Positions 53,781-61,205 of a stretch of 64,000 nucleotides of DNA are shown in pieces (within the stretch, counting starts at the first letter, position 1; every line of letters begins with the position of its first letter). Both the position numbers and the translations under genes were made by a program. The notes under the pieces were generated by a model. That model did no database searches. It was given only the letters and a program-made list of their open reading frames with translations, and was not told the origin of the DNA. Source of the DNA: Pseudomonadota bacterium (GTDB lineage: Bacteria; Pseudomonadota; Gammaproteobacteria; Burkholderiales; Burkholderiaceae_D); contig JAEXJM010000004.1 of the NCBI GenBank assembly GCA_023449275.1, positions 1 to 64,000 on the forward strand. The letters run 5' to 3'.

Positions 53781-54242
53781 ATGCATAAACTTCTGGCCGC
53801 TATTTTCGTTGTCGCAGGATTCGCCCTTCCGTTGTCTTATGGAACTGCGCAGGCCAAACCTGTCACCAAGTCCCAAAAAGCCAAGAAACCCGTCAAGAAA
53901 AAAACAGTCACAACACCCCAGGCTGCCAAAAAAGAAGATGCGGTCGTCAATGTAGCGGGAATGAGCGGTTCACAATATAATTGTGAGCTCGGCAACAAGT
54001 TAACCGTCTACAAAAAGTCTGATGACCCGAGTTACGTCAATCTTCAGTGGCGCAACAAGATGCACCGCATGCTGCGTACGGCAACAACGACCGGTGCCGA
54101 ACGCTACGAAGATAAAAGCACGGGGCTGGTCTGGGTGAATATCCCGGCAAAAAGCATGCTTTTAGATAGCAAGAAAGGTAGCCAGCTGGCTAACGAATGC
54201 CGTAATCCTGAACAAAGAAAAGCCTTGGCATCTGCAAAATAG
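53781..54242 (+). CDS. Secreted protein with an MliC/PliC-like lysozyme-inhibitor-type domain
   Basis: The 153-residue product has a signal peptide (LLAAIFVVAGFALPLSYGTAQA), then a strongly basic linker (residues about 26-52, rich in Lys and Thr). A C-terminal domain of about 85 residues follows. It starts YNCELGNKLTVYKKSDD and continues with NLQWRNKMHRM and GAERYEDKSTGLVWVNIPAKSMLL. This order resembles MliC/PliC inhibitors of c-type lysozymes (Tyr-x-Cys start, Ala-Arg/Glu-Arg-Tyr, Trp). The similarity is by eye and not certain. A hairpin terminator follows. Confidence 0.65.
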   Translation: MHKLLAAIFVVAGFALPLSYGTAQAKPVTKSQKAKKPVKKKTVTTPQAAKKEDAVVNVAGMSGSQYNCELGNKLTVYKKSDDPSYVNLQWRNKMHRMLRTATTTGAERYEDKSTGLVWVNIPAKSMLLDSKKGSQLANECRNPEQRKALASAK

Positions 54243-54275
54243 GTTTTTTATTGTTTATGTTTCAGTCTGATTGAT

Positions 54276-54303
54276 GAATGGCCCGGGACGGGCCATTCGT
54301 TTT
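54276..54303 (+). terminator. Terminator between the MliC-like gene and acnA
   Basis: GAATGGCCC and GGGCCATTC form a perfect nine-base stem with a five-base loop, followed by GTTTT. It ends nine bases before the acnA ATG, so it lies within any leader shared with acnA. Confidence 0.75.
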
Positions 54304-54312
54304 GGAGCTTTC

Positions 54313-57036
54313 ATGTCCTGTTTCACAAAGAATACCTATAAAACATTTCCCGTTTCAAACGAAAAGAAGGGCCATTTCTATTCCATTCCCGAATTGGGAA
54401 AAGAACTCGGCCTGGATCTCTCCCGTTTGCCCGTTTCCATCCGTATCGTCCTTGAGTCCGTGCTGCGTAACTGCGACGGCAAAAAAATCACGGAAGAGCA
54501 TGTCCGCCAGCTCGCGAACTGGAAACCGGAAGAAGAACGTACCAATGAAATTCCTTTCGTTGTCGCCCGCGTCATCCTGCAGGACTTCACCGGTATTCCC
54601 CTGTTAGTCGATCTGGCCGCCATGAGAAATGTCGCCGTCCAGACCGGCAAGAACCCGAAAAAGATCGAACCGCTGGTTCCGGTCGATCTGGTTGTCGACC
54701 ATTCCGTCCAGATCGATTATTTCCGCCAGAACGATGCGCTCGATCTGAACATGAAACTTGAATTCGACCGTAATCGCGAACGCTACCAGTTCATGAAATG
54801 GGGCATGCAGGCTTTTGATACTTTCGGCGTCGTCCCTCCCGGCTTCGGTATCGTCCATCAGGTCAACATGGAATATCTCGCCCGTGGCGTACACAAACGT
54901 ACTGACGCCGAGCTGGGTGACGTTTATTATCCGGATACGCTGGTCGGTACCGATTCGCATACGACCATGATCAATGGTGTCGGCGTCGTCGGCTGGGGTG
55001 TCGGTGGCATTGAAGCGGAAGCCGGTATGCTCGGACAGCCGGTATACTTCCTGACACCGGATGTCATCGGCCTGAACCTGACTGGCAAACTGCGTGAAGG
55101 CTGTACCGCAACTGATCTGGTTCTGACCATCACCGAACTCCTTCGCAAGGAAAAAGTTGTCGGCAAGTTTGTCGAATTCTTCGGTGAGGGCGCCGCGTCC
55201 CTGTCGGCGACCGACCGCGCAACCATCGCCAATATGGCTCCGGAATACGGCGCAACGATCGGTTTCTTCCCTGTGGATGAAGCCACGATCAGCTATTTCC
55301 GCAACACAGGCCGTACCGATGAAGAAGTATCCGCACTGGAATCCTACTTCAAGGCACAGGGCATGTTCGGTATTCCGAAAGCAGGCCAGATCGACTACAC
55401 CCGGGTCGTCAATCTCGACCTCGGTACGGTAACCGCTTCCGTCGCAGGCCCTCGCCGTCCACAGGATCGTATCGAACTGGGTAATCTGAAAAAACGCTTT
55501 ACCGAACTGTTCAGCTCCCCGGTCAAGGACGGTGGCTTCAACAAGAAACCGGCCGATCTGGACGCAACCTACGTCAATTCCGACAACGTCGAGCTGAAAA
55601 ACGGCGACATCCTGATCGCCGCCATCACTTCCTGTACCAACACCAGCAATCCTGCGGTTTTGCTGGCTGCAGGCCTGCTCGCGAAAAAAGCGGTTGAAGC
55701 CGGATTGCAGGTTTCCCCGCGTATCAAGACATCGCTGGCTCCCGGCTCCAGAATCGTGACCAATTATCTGGAAAAAGCGGGCCTTCTGCCTTATCTGGAA
55801 AAACTCGGATTCAATGTGGCAGCATATGGCTGTACGACCTGTATCGGCAATGCCGGCGATTTGACCCCGGCCATGAATGAAGCCATCGTCAAAAACGATG
55901 TGGTTGCAGCCGCTGTTCTGTCCGGCAACCGGAACTTCGAGGCCCGTATCCATCCGAACATCCGCGCCAACTTCCTGGCTTCACCTCCATTGGTTGTGGC
56001 TTATGCGATTGCCGGAAACGTCACGCGCGATCTGACCACCGAACCGCTTGGCAAAGGCAGGGACGGCAAGGACGTTTACCTGTCCGACATCTGGCCGACT
56101 TCACATGAAATCGCGGAACTGGTTCCTCTGGCTCTGGATGCCCCTTCTTTCCGGAAAAACTACAGCGACATCAAAACCGCTCCGGGCGAACTCTGGCAAA
56201 AGATCTCCGGTTTCGCCACAGGCGACGTTTATGACTGGCCGCAATCGACCTATATTGCCGAACCGCCTTTCTTCAGCGACTTCAGCATGGAACCGGGAGC
56301 CGCTTCCGCCAATATTTCCGGAGCCCGTGCACTGGCTCTTTTCGGTGATTCGATCACGACAGACCATATTTCCCCTGCCGGTTCGATACAGGAAAAAAGC
56401 CCTGCAGGCCAATGGCTGCTGGAACATGGCATTACGAAATCCAATTTCAATTCTTTCGGTTCCCGACGCGGCAACCATGAAGTGATGATGCGCGGTACAT
56501 TCGGAAACGTTCGCATCAAGAACCAGATGTTGCCTGTACAGCCTGATGGAAGCCGTCGTGAAGGTGGCTACACGCTGTATCAGCCGACTGGTGAAGAAAC
56601 GTCGATTTTCGACGCCGCCATGCGCTACCAGAAAGAAAAAGTACCCACCATTGTCATCGGTGGAGAAGAATACGGTACCGGTTCCTCCCGTGACTGGGCG
56701 GCAAAAGGCACGCAGTTACTGGGTGTGAAAGCGGTCATTGCCCGTTCCTTCGAACGTATCCACCGTTCCAATCTGGTCGGCATGGCCGTACTTCCGCTTC
56801 AGTTCACCGGAAGCGACAGCGCTGAATCATTGGGACTGAAAGGCGACGAAACTTTCGATCTGCTGGGACTGGACGACATCACCCCGCTGCAGGATGCCAC
56901 ACTCGTCATCCATCGTGCTGACGGTACCTCGCAAAACGTGCCTTTGCTGCTTCGTATCGATACTCCGATTGAAGTGGACTACTACCGTCATGGCGGTATT
57001 CTTCCTTACGTTTTGAGACAGTTGCTTTCAAACTGA
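54313..57036 (+). CDS. acnA: Aconitate hydratase A
   Basis: AcnA converts citrate to isocitrate with a 4Fe-4S cluster. The 907-residue product matches AcnA length and order. It has DHSVQIDYF and GTDSHTTMINGVGVVGWGVGGIEAEA. The first cluster cysteine lies in ITSCTNTSNPAVLL near residue 438, and the other two in YGCTTCIGNAG near 506. The swivelling domain has FGDSITTDHISPAG and YGTGSSRDWAAKG. The start at 54313 has GGAG five bases before it; the frame runs upstream into the hairpin. Confidence 0.96.
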   Translation: MSCFTKNTYKTFPVSNEKKGHFYSIPELGKELGLDLSRLPVSIRIVLESVLRNCDGKKITEEHVRQLANWKPEEERTNEIPFVVARVILQDFTGIPLLVDLAAMRNVAVQTGKNPKKIEPLVPVDLVVDHSVQIDYFRQNDALDLNMKLEFDRNRERYQFMKWGMQAFDTFGVVPPGFGIVHQVNMEYLARGVHKRTDAELGDVYYPDTLVGTDSHTTMINGVGVVGWGVGGIEAEAGMLGQPVYFLTPDVIGLNLTGKLREGCTATDLVLTITELLRKEKVVGKFVEFFGEGAASLSATDRATIANMAPEYGATIGFFPVDEATISYFRNTGRTDEEVSALESYFKAQGMFGIPKAGQIDYTRVVNLDLGTVTASVAGPRRPQDRIELGNLKKRFTELFSSPVKDGGFNKKPADLDATYVNSDNVELKNGDILIAAITSCTNTSNPAVLLAAGLLAKKAVEAGLQVSPRIKTSLAPGSRIVTNYLEKAGLLPYLEKLGFNVAAYGCTTCIGNAGDLTPAMNEAIVKNDVVAAAVLSGNRNFEARIHPNIRANFLASPPLVVAYAIAGNVTRDLTTEPLGKGRDGKDVYLSDIWPTSHEIAELVPLALDAPSFRKNYSDIKTAPGELWQKISGFATGDVYDWPQSTYIAEPPFFSDFSMEPGAASANISGARALALFGDSITTDHISPAGSIQEKSPAGQWLLEHGITKSNFNSFGSRRGNHEVMMRGTFGNVRIKNQMLPVQPDGSRREGGYTLYQPTGEETSIFDAAMRYQKEKVPTIVIGGEEYGTGSSRDWAAKGTQLLGVKAVIARSFERIHRSNLVGMAVLPLQFTGSDSAESLGLKGDETFDLLGLDDITPLQDATLVIHRADGTSQNVPLLLRIDTPIEVDYYRHGGILPYVLRQLLSN

Positions 57037-57050
57037 TTCGCTCATGAGTG

Positions 57051-57080
57051 AAAAAAGGGCAGCGTTTGCTGCCCTTTTTT
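57051..57080 (+). terminator. Terminator of acnA
   Basis: AAAAAAGGGCAGC and GCTGCCCTTTTTT form a perfect 13-base stem with a four-base loop ending in six T, 14 bases after the stop. Confidence 0.92.
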
Positions 57081-57303
57081 CATGTTCCTGCAACCGTTCA
57101 TTTGAGAGAGTACCATTCATTTTCACGTGAACCATTCAAGAATCGGAAAAATGCCTGATAAAAAAAACTTTTCCGTTTTTACAAGTCAATAGTGATAATG
57201 GGAAAATGCTTGCTTCAGGAGAACAATCGTTTGCATCGGTTTCATATCGGATAACAAATCCGTCGTTTTCCTGCAAAACGAAATTTCAATCGAAATTTTG
57301 GAT

Positions 57304-57333
57304 TTGACAACTCGCTGGTGTACCCGTTTTTAT
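57304..57333 (+). promoter_or_regulatory. Candidate sigma-70 promoter of the Sel1 gene
   Basis: A perfect TTGACA at 57304-57309 is followed after 18 bases by TTTTAT. It lies about 30 bases before the first possible ATG (57364) of the Sel1 gene. Confidence 0.5.
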
Positions 57334-57423
57334 ATTAAAGTTCAGGTATAACCTTGTCCTTTCATGAAAGATCTGCATATGAACAGCCCAGCTGCCCAAA
57401 AAATGTTTTTTTTCGACGTCAGA

Positions 57424-58266
57424 ATGAAACTCTTTTTCCGCACGATTTTGTTGCTCGTCATATCCTTTTTTGCCGATCTGGCTCTGGCCGACGACTTCAC
57501 TGACGCCGTCAGTGCCTATAAATCCGGACACTACCAACAGGCACTTTCACTTTTTGAGACCGGAGCCAAAAATGACGATGCAAAATCAATTTATGCTTTG
57601 GGCCTTCTCTACAAAAAAGGCATCATCGTCAAAAAGGACATTGAACGCGGTCTGAGACTGATCACCAAATCGGCAGAAAAAGGATTTGCAAGGGCACAGA
57701 ATTATCTGGGCGTCACCTATTATGAAGGCAATGGGGTCGAGCAAGATGACAAGGAAGCGTTTGACTGGTATGGCAAGGCTGCCGTACAAGGATATCCGGA
57801 TGCCGAATACAATCTTGCCGTCATGTATGGCCTTGGGAAAGGGACACGACAGGACTTTTCCGAGACAGTCAAATGGCTTCGCAAAGCAGCCATGCACCAG
57901 TTGCCGGAGGCACAGTACGGCCTTGGCGTGATGTACGCCCGTGGACTTGGTGTGGTGAAAAACGATGAACAGGCTGCATACTGGTTCGGCAAGGCTGCCA
58001 GAGCCGGTTTTTTGAAAGCCCAAAACAAACTTGGCGTATTGTATTCCACCGGAATGGGGCTTCCGAAAGATGATAAACAGGCATTTCACTGGTTTGAAAC
58101 CGCTGCTGAAAAAGGATATGCCAGAGCACAATACAATCTCGGCGTCATGTACGACACGGGAATGGGTGTCGCAGCGGATAAGTCGAAAGCCCTAAACTGG
58201 TACCGGAAAGCAGCCGCACAGGGCAATACGGATGCGCAGAAACGTCTGAAAAAACTGCACCAGTAA
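57424..58266 (+). CDS. Sel1-repeat (TPR-like) secreted protein
   Basis: The product has a signal peptide (LFFRTILLLVISFFADLALA) and then six or seven 36-residue Sel1 repeats of the form A..LG..Y..G.GV..D...A..WY.KAA..G, for example AQNYLGVTYYEGNGVEQDD and AQYNLGVMYDTGMGVAADK. Such alpha-solenoids usually bind proteins. The start is uncertain: the frame also has ATGs at 57364 and 57379, but 57424 puts the signal peptide at the N-terminus. None has a clear ribosome site. Confidence 0.88.
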   Translation: MKLFFRTILLLVISFFADLALADDFTDAVSAYKSGHYQQALSLFETGAKNDDAKSIYALGLLYKKGIIVKKDIERGLRLITKSAEKGFARAQNYLGVTYYEGNGVEQDDKEAFDWYGKAAVQGYPDAEYNLAVMYGLGKGTRQDFSETVKWLRKAAMHQLPEAQYGLGVMYARGLGVVKNDEQAAYWFGKAARAGFLKAQNKLGVLYSTGMGLPKDDKQAFHWFETAAEKGYARAQYNLGVMYDTGMGVAADKSKALNWYRKAAAQGNTDAQKRLKKLHQ

Positions 58267-58296
58267 ACCGTATCAAGCTGGCAGGCTCCCCTTCAA

Positions 58297-59502
58297 TCAG
58301 CTTTTCAGTATCTGTCGGCCAATGGATGCTTCCCGGTAATGAAGAACCGCTTTTTCTTCATTACCCATCCTGTCGTGTAACTGCGCCAGCAAAAGATGGG
58401 CCTGATACTGATCCAGACGGTCATGACTGGAAACAACGACTTCCCCGAAACAGTTTTCTGCCTTGTCGAAAAGCTTCTGCCGGGTAGCCAGTATCCCGCA
58501 AGCCAGCAAAAGCCGGGGCTGTCGGCCGTACTTTTCCAGCCACTGTTCACAATGGTTCATCTGAGCCGCCAGATCGGCCGGCTCCCTCGTTTCGGCAAAT
58601 TCGACAAATGCATTCACCAGCCTGTCGTCATACAATTTGTCCAGTGCCATACCAAGAATTTCATGGCTCTTTTTCGGCATCATGCATTGGTGAAAAGCCT
58701 TTGCGGCATTGATCACAATGGCCGGTTTTTGCCTGAACTCTTCAGGAACGTTCTGCCAGAGAAGCGACACGGATTCGGCATCAGGCAAAGATATATCCAG
58801 CAGATTGGCGTAAGCCGCCTCTTTCAGCTTTTCCGACAATACCGGCCGGATGGCATGATGCTTGTCCAGAGACTGGACGAGACGCAGCACTTCCTTCCAG
58901 TTCCCGATTTGCCGGTTGGCTTTCAGGGACAGGCGCTGGACATGAATATGCCGCGTGCCATTTGCGTTGAGGTCTTTAATCACTTCCAGCGCCTTGTGCG
59001 GCTGATGTTCGTCGATATACAGTTCGGCCCGTGTGACCAGGGCCGCCGTATCGTACTCCCGATCACCCTCTATGCCTGTCAGGAAGTCGTCCCTCCTGTC
59101 GTACTGCTGTATCGCCTGTGAAGCCCGTGCCCCGATCAGGGCGGCATATCCCCTGTTTTTCCGCCAGCCCAGTGCCTTTCCCGCCGCTTTTTGAGCCTGG
59201 ACGAAACGCCCTTCGAACAATGCTTTCATGGATTCACGCAAGGCCTCCGTACTTTCCCTTTCCTTTTTCTGTTCACGTACATTTGAAATGCGTTTCGGCA
59301 GACTCAGTGCCAGATAAACGGCCTTGATAACCAGATAAAGCAACAGATAAAAGAGAACCAGCAACAGGAGAAAAAAATTGAGGGAAATATCGACCCGGTA
59401 AGGAGGCCAGAAAAAAACGACATTACCCGTATTGAGACGCACTATCACAGCCAATCCGACCGCTGTCGCAAAAAGACCGAGTATCCAGAGAAAAATTCGC
59501 AT
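58297..59502 (-). CDS. hemY: HemY-family membrane protein (TPR)
   Basis: This is the HemY of proteobacterial hem clusters, not protoporphyrinogen oxidase. The 401-residue product has two N-terminal membrane helices (IFLWILGLFATAVGLAVIVRL and FFLLLLVLFYLLLYLVIKAVYL), the HemY N-terminal domain, and TPR-like repeats in the rest. Its role in heme synthesis is unclear. It follows hemX by four bases. Confidence 0.9.
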   Translation of the reverse strand: MRIFLWILGLFATAVGLAVIVRLNTGNVVFFWPPYRVDISLNFFLLLLVLFYLLLYLVIKAVYLALSLPKRISNVREQKKERESTEALRESMKALFEGRFVQAQKAAGKALGWRKNRGYAALIGARASQAIQQYDRRDDFLTGIEGDREYDTAALVTRAELYIDEHQPHKALEVIKDLNANGTRHIHVQRLSLKANRQIGNWKEVLRLVQSLDKHHAIRPVLSEKLKEAAYANLLDISLPDAESVSLLWQNVPEEFRQKPAIVINAAKAFHQCMMPKKSHEILGMALDKLYDDRLVNAFVEFAETREPADLAAQMNHCEQWLEKYGRQPRLLLACGILATRQKLFDKAENCFGEVVVSSHDRLDQYQAHLLLAQLHDRMGNEEKAVLHYREASIGRQILKS

Positions 59503-59506
59503 GGCA

Positions 59507-60601
59507 TCAGTTCTTCATTCGATGGTTCTGAACAGCGTTAAGGCTATCCGACAGACCGGGAATATCGACGGACAGATCGCTCGATTCAAGGTACTTCAAT
59601 GTCGCCCTGACCGATTTGACCGAATCCGCCGACCTATCGAAATATCGGTCAAGCAGTTCCAGCGAAACCTCAATATCGTTTTTGAACGAATCGGGCGAAT
59701 GGGACAACAGTGAAAGACGTGCGGATAGCAGGCGCAGTTTCAGGTTTTCTTTCAGGTAATACGCTTGTGAAGGTGACATTATCAGCACATCCGGGCTATC
59801 CACTTCCTGCACCCTGACAAGCGAATGGATTTCGCCCCGCATGTCATCGACCCAGCCATTCCACAATACGGCACCGGCATGCATCCAATCTGCTGGAGAC
59901 AATGAGAATTCGAGCTCTTTCACCACCCGGACAGAAACATCCCGATCATGATCCGGCAATGGTTTTTCCCCTGCCATCAACGGCAAACGGCCAATCTCAC
60001 TGATCATGCTGTCCAGTTTCAATGCCATACCGGCCGTATCGATGTTCGGTACGGCTCTCAAGCGTTCGATATCCCTCGCAATGGCACCCCTGATGGCGAT
60101 GAACTGGGGTTTGCTGGAACGGGACAGGGTCCTGTCGGCATTTTGCAGCGCGACAAGGGCACCGTCGATATTGCCGGAAAGCTGAAGCTGCTGATTGGCC
60201 GTCGACAAAACCTGTTCGATTTCCGCCAGTGACCAGTCATCCCTGCTTTTCGACAAATCCTGATACATTTGCGAGAGCGATACCTGCTGATTCTGGGTTT
60301 CTGCCTGCCTGTTTTCCAGCGCAACCACTTTTGCCTGTACGCTCACAACCAGCTCCTGCGTCGTCTTGGCAATGGATTTGGCTTCCAGGCTGATATCGTC
60401 ACCGGTTTGCAAGCGTTTCGCTATTTCCGAACGGAGCTCTCCGATCTCAATGTGCGAATAAACCAGATGGGCGACAAACAGGGCAGCCAGCGCGACCAGC
60501 CCCAGGGTCAGCCAGCGCTGGCGCTGCTGTATTCCATGAAGCGTTCCGGTTTTGCCGGAAGAAACGGGTTCGGATGAAGAGTCAGGTGACGACATTTTCA
60601 T
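59507..60601 (-). CDS. hemX: HemX-family membrane protein
   Basis: The 364-residue product has a short hydrophilic start, one membrane helix (WLTLGLVALAALFVAHLVYS, residues about 30-49), a coiled coil, and the HemX periplasmic domain (SLAEIEQVLSTANQQLQLSGNIDGALVALQNAD). HemX has been annotated as a uroporphyrinogen methylase, but its sequence is not methylase-like. It normally follows hemC and hemD; here neither is present upstream. The start may be the ATG at 60595. Confidence 0.9.
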   Translation of the reverse strand: MKMSSPDSSSEPVSSGKTGTLHGIQQRQRWLTLGLVALAALFVAHLVYSHIEIGELRSEIAKRLQTGDDISLEAKSIAKTTQELVVSVQAKVVALENRQAETQNQQVSLSQMYQDLSKSRDDWSLAEIEQVLSTANQQLQLSGNIDGALVALQNADRTLSRSSKPQFIAIRGAIARDIERLRAVPNIDTAGMALKLDSMISEIGRLPLMAGEKPLPDHDRDVSVRVVKELEFSLSPADWMHAGAVLWNGWVDDMRGEIHSLVRVQEVDSPDVLIMSPSQAYYLKENLKLRLLSARLSLLSHSPDSFKNDIEVSLELLDRYFDRSADSVKSVRATLKYLESSDLSVDIPGLSDSLNAVQNHRMKN

Positions 60602-61205
60602 TAATATTAATATCTACGAGGAACATTATAGCTGCTCAACTCCTCTTTTTATGTCCGGCTTGTCAAGACGGGAAGATGTCCGGATTCACGAGACTGGTTT
60701 TTATCTGCAAAACGCGTACACAGATTGTTCTGCCTGTATTTATATGACTCTCCGCCATGTGCCCTGTTGGGAATTCACGACATGAACCGGATGTCTTTTC
60801 CGTTTTAAACACGGAAGTTTTCGCCCTGAAGATCACTTTCAACAGGCAAACCAGATACGATGATGACAGGAAATCCGGAAAAAACGACCATTTTTTATAC
60901 AAAAATCCTGTTGGAAAGTAGGGATATGATACGAAAAAAGGTATACTGTCACACCTGTCCGGACACAAGGAAAAGCTTGTATCTTCCTATTCCTGAATGA
61001 GAAAAAGCCTTTTGATCCTTTCGTGTCGTTTTTTACTTTAGTACGACAAGAGTTTCCGGTTGTGAAAACGATCCCTGTCGTTTCCGGAAATTTCAGATCC
61101 GACTTTGCAGAATATTTTCTGTAAGTAAATCGAACAAACCGGTATTTTCGACATCTGTCATTATCCATGACAGATTATTTTGTCTTACCTGACCCTATTA
61201 TCACT
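60602..61205. other. Divergent intergenic region between hemX and ppc, no gene seen
   Basis: This 604-base region has no coding frame resembling HemC, HemD or any other protein. On the minus strand a TATAAT at 60625-60630 could be the hemX -10 box. It ends with the inverted repeat listed next. Its size is unusual for this dense genome. Confidence 0.6.
61153..61175. repeat. Perfect nine-base inverted repeat upstream of ppc
   Basis: ATCTGTCAT (61153-61161) and ATGACAGAT (61167-61175) are perfect reverse complements with a five-base spacer. The repeat lies 31 bases before the ppc ATG. The size and symmetry suit a dimeric regulator's operator; there is no T-run as in a terminator. Confidence 0.55.

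Larger units (their letters stand above)
57037..57423. other. Intergenic region between acnA and the Sel1 gene
   Basis: Apart from the acnA terminator and the promoter listed next, I see no gene. A 32-codon frame starting at an ATG near 57206 lacks support. Confidence 0.5.

Noticed and set aside
54604..55953. 449-codon minus-strand frame opposite acnA
   Set aside because: Antisense shadow of acnA produced by its codon bias; no domain or ribosome site.
60663..61168. Minus-strand frames upstream of hemX as degenerate hemC or hemD
   Set aside because: The translations show no HemC or HemD motif and are rich in Phe, Ser and Cys; treated as non-coding.
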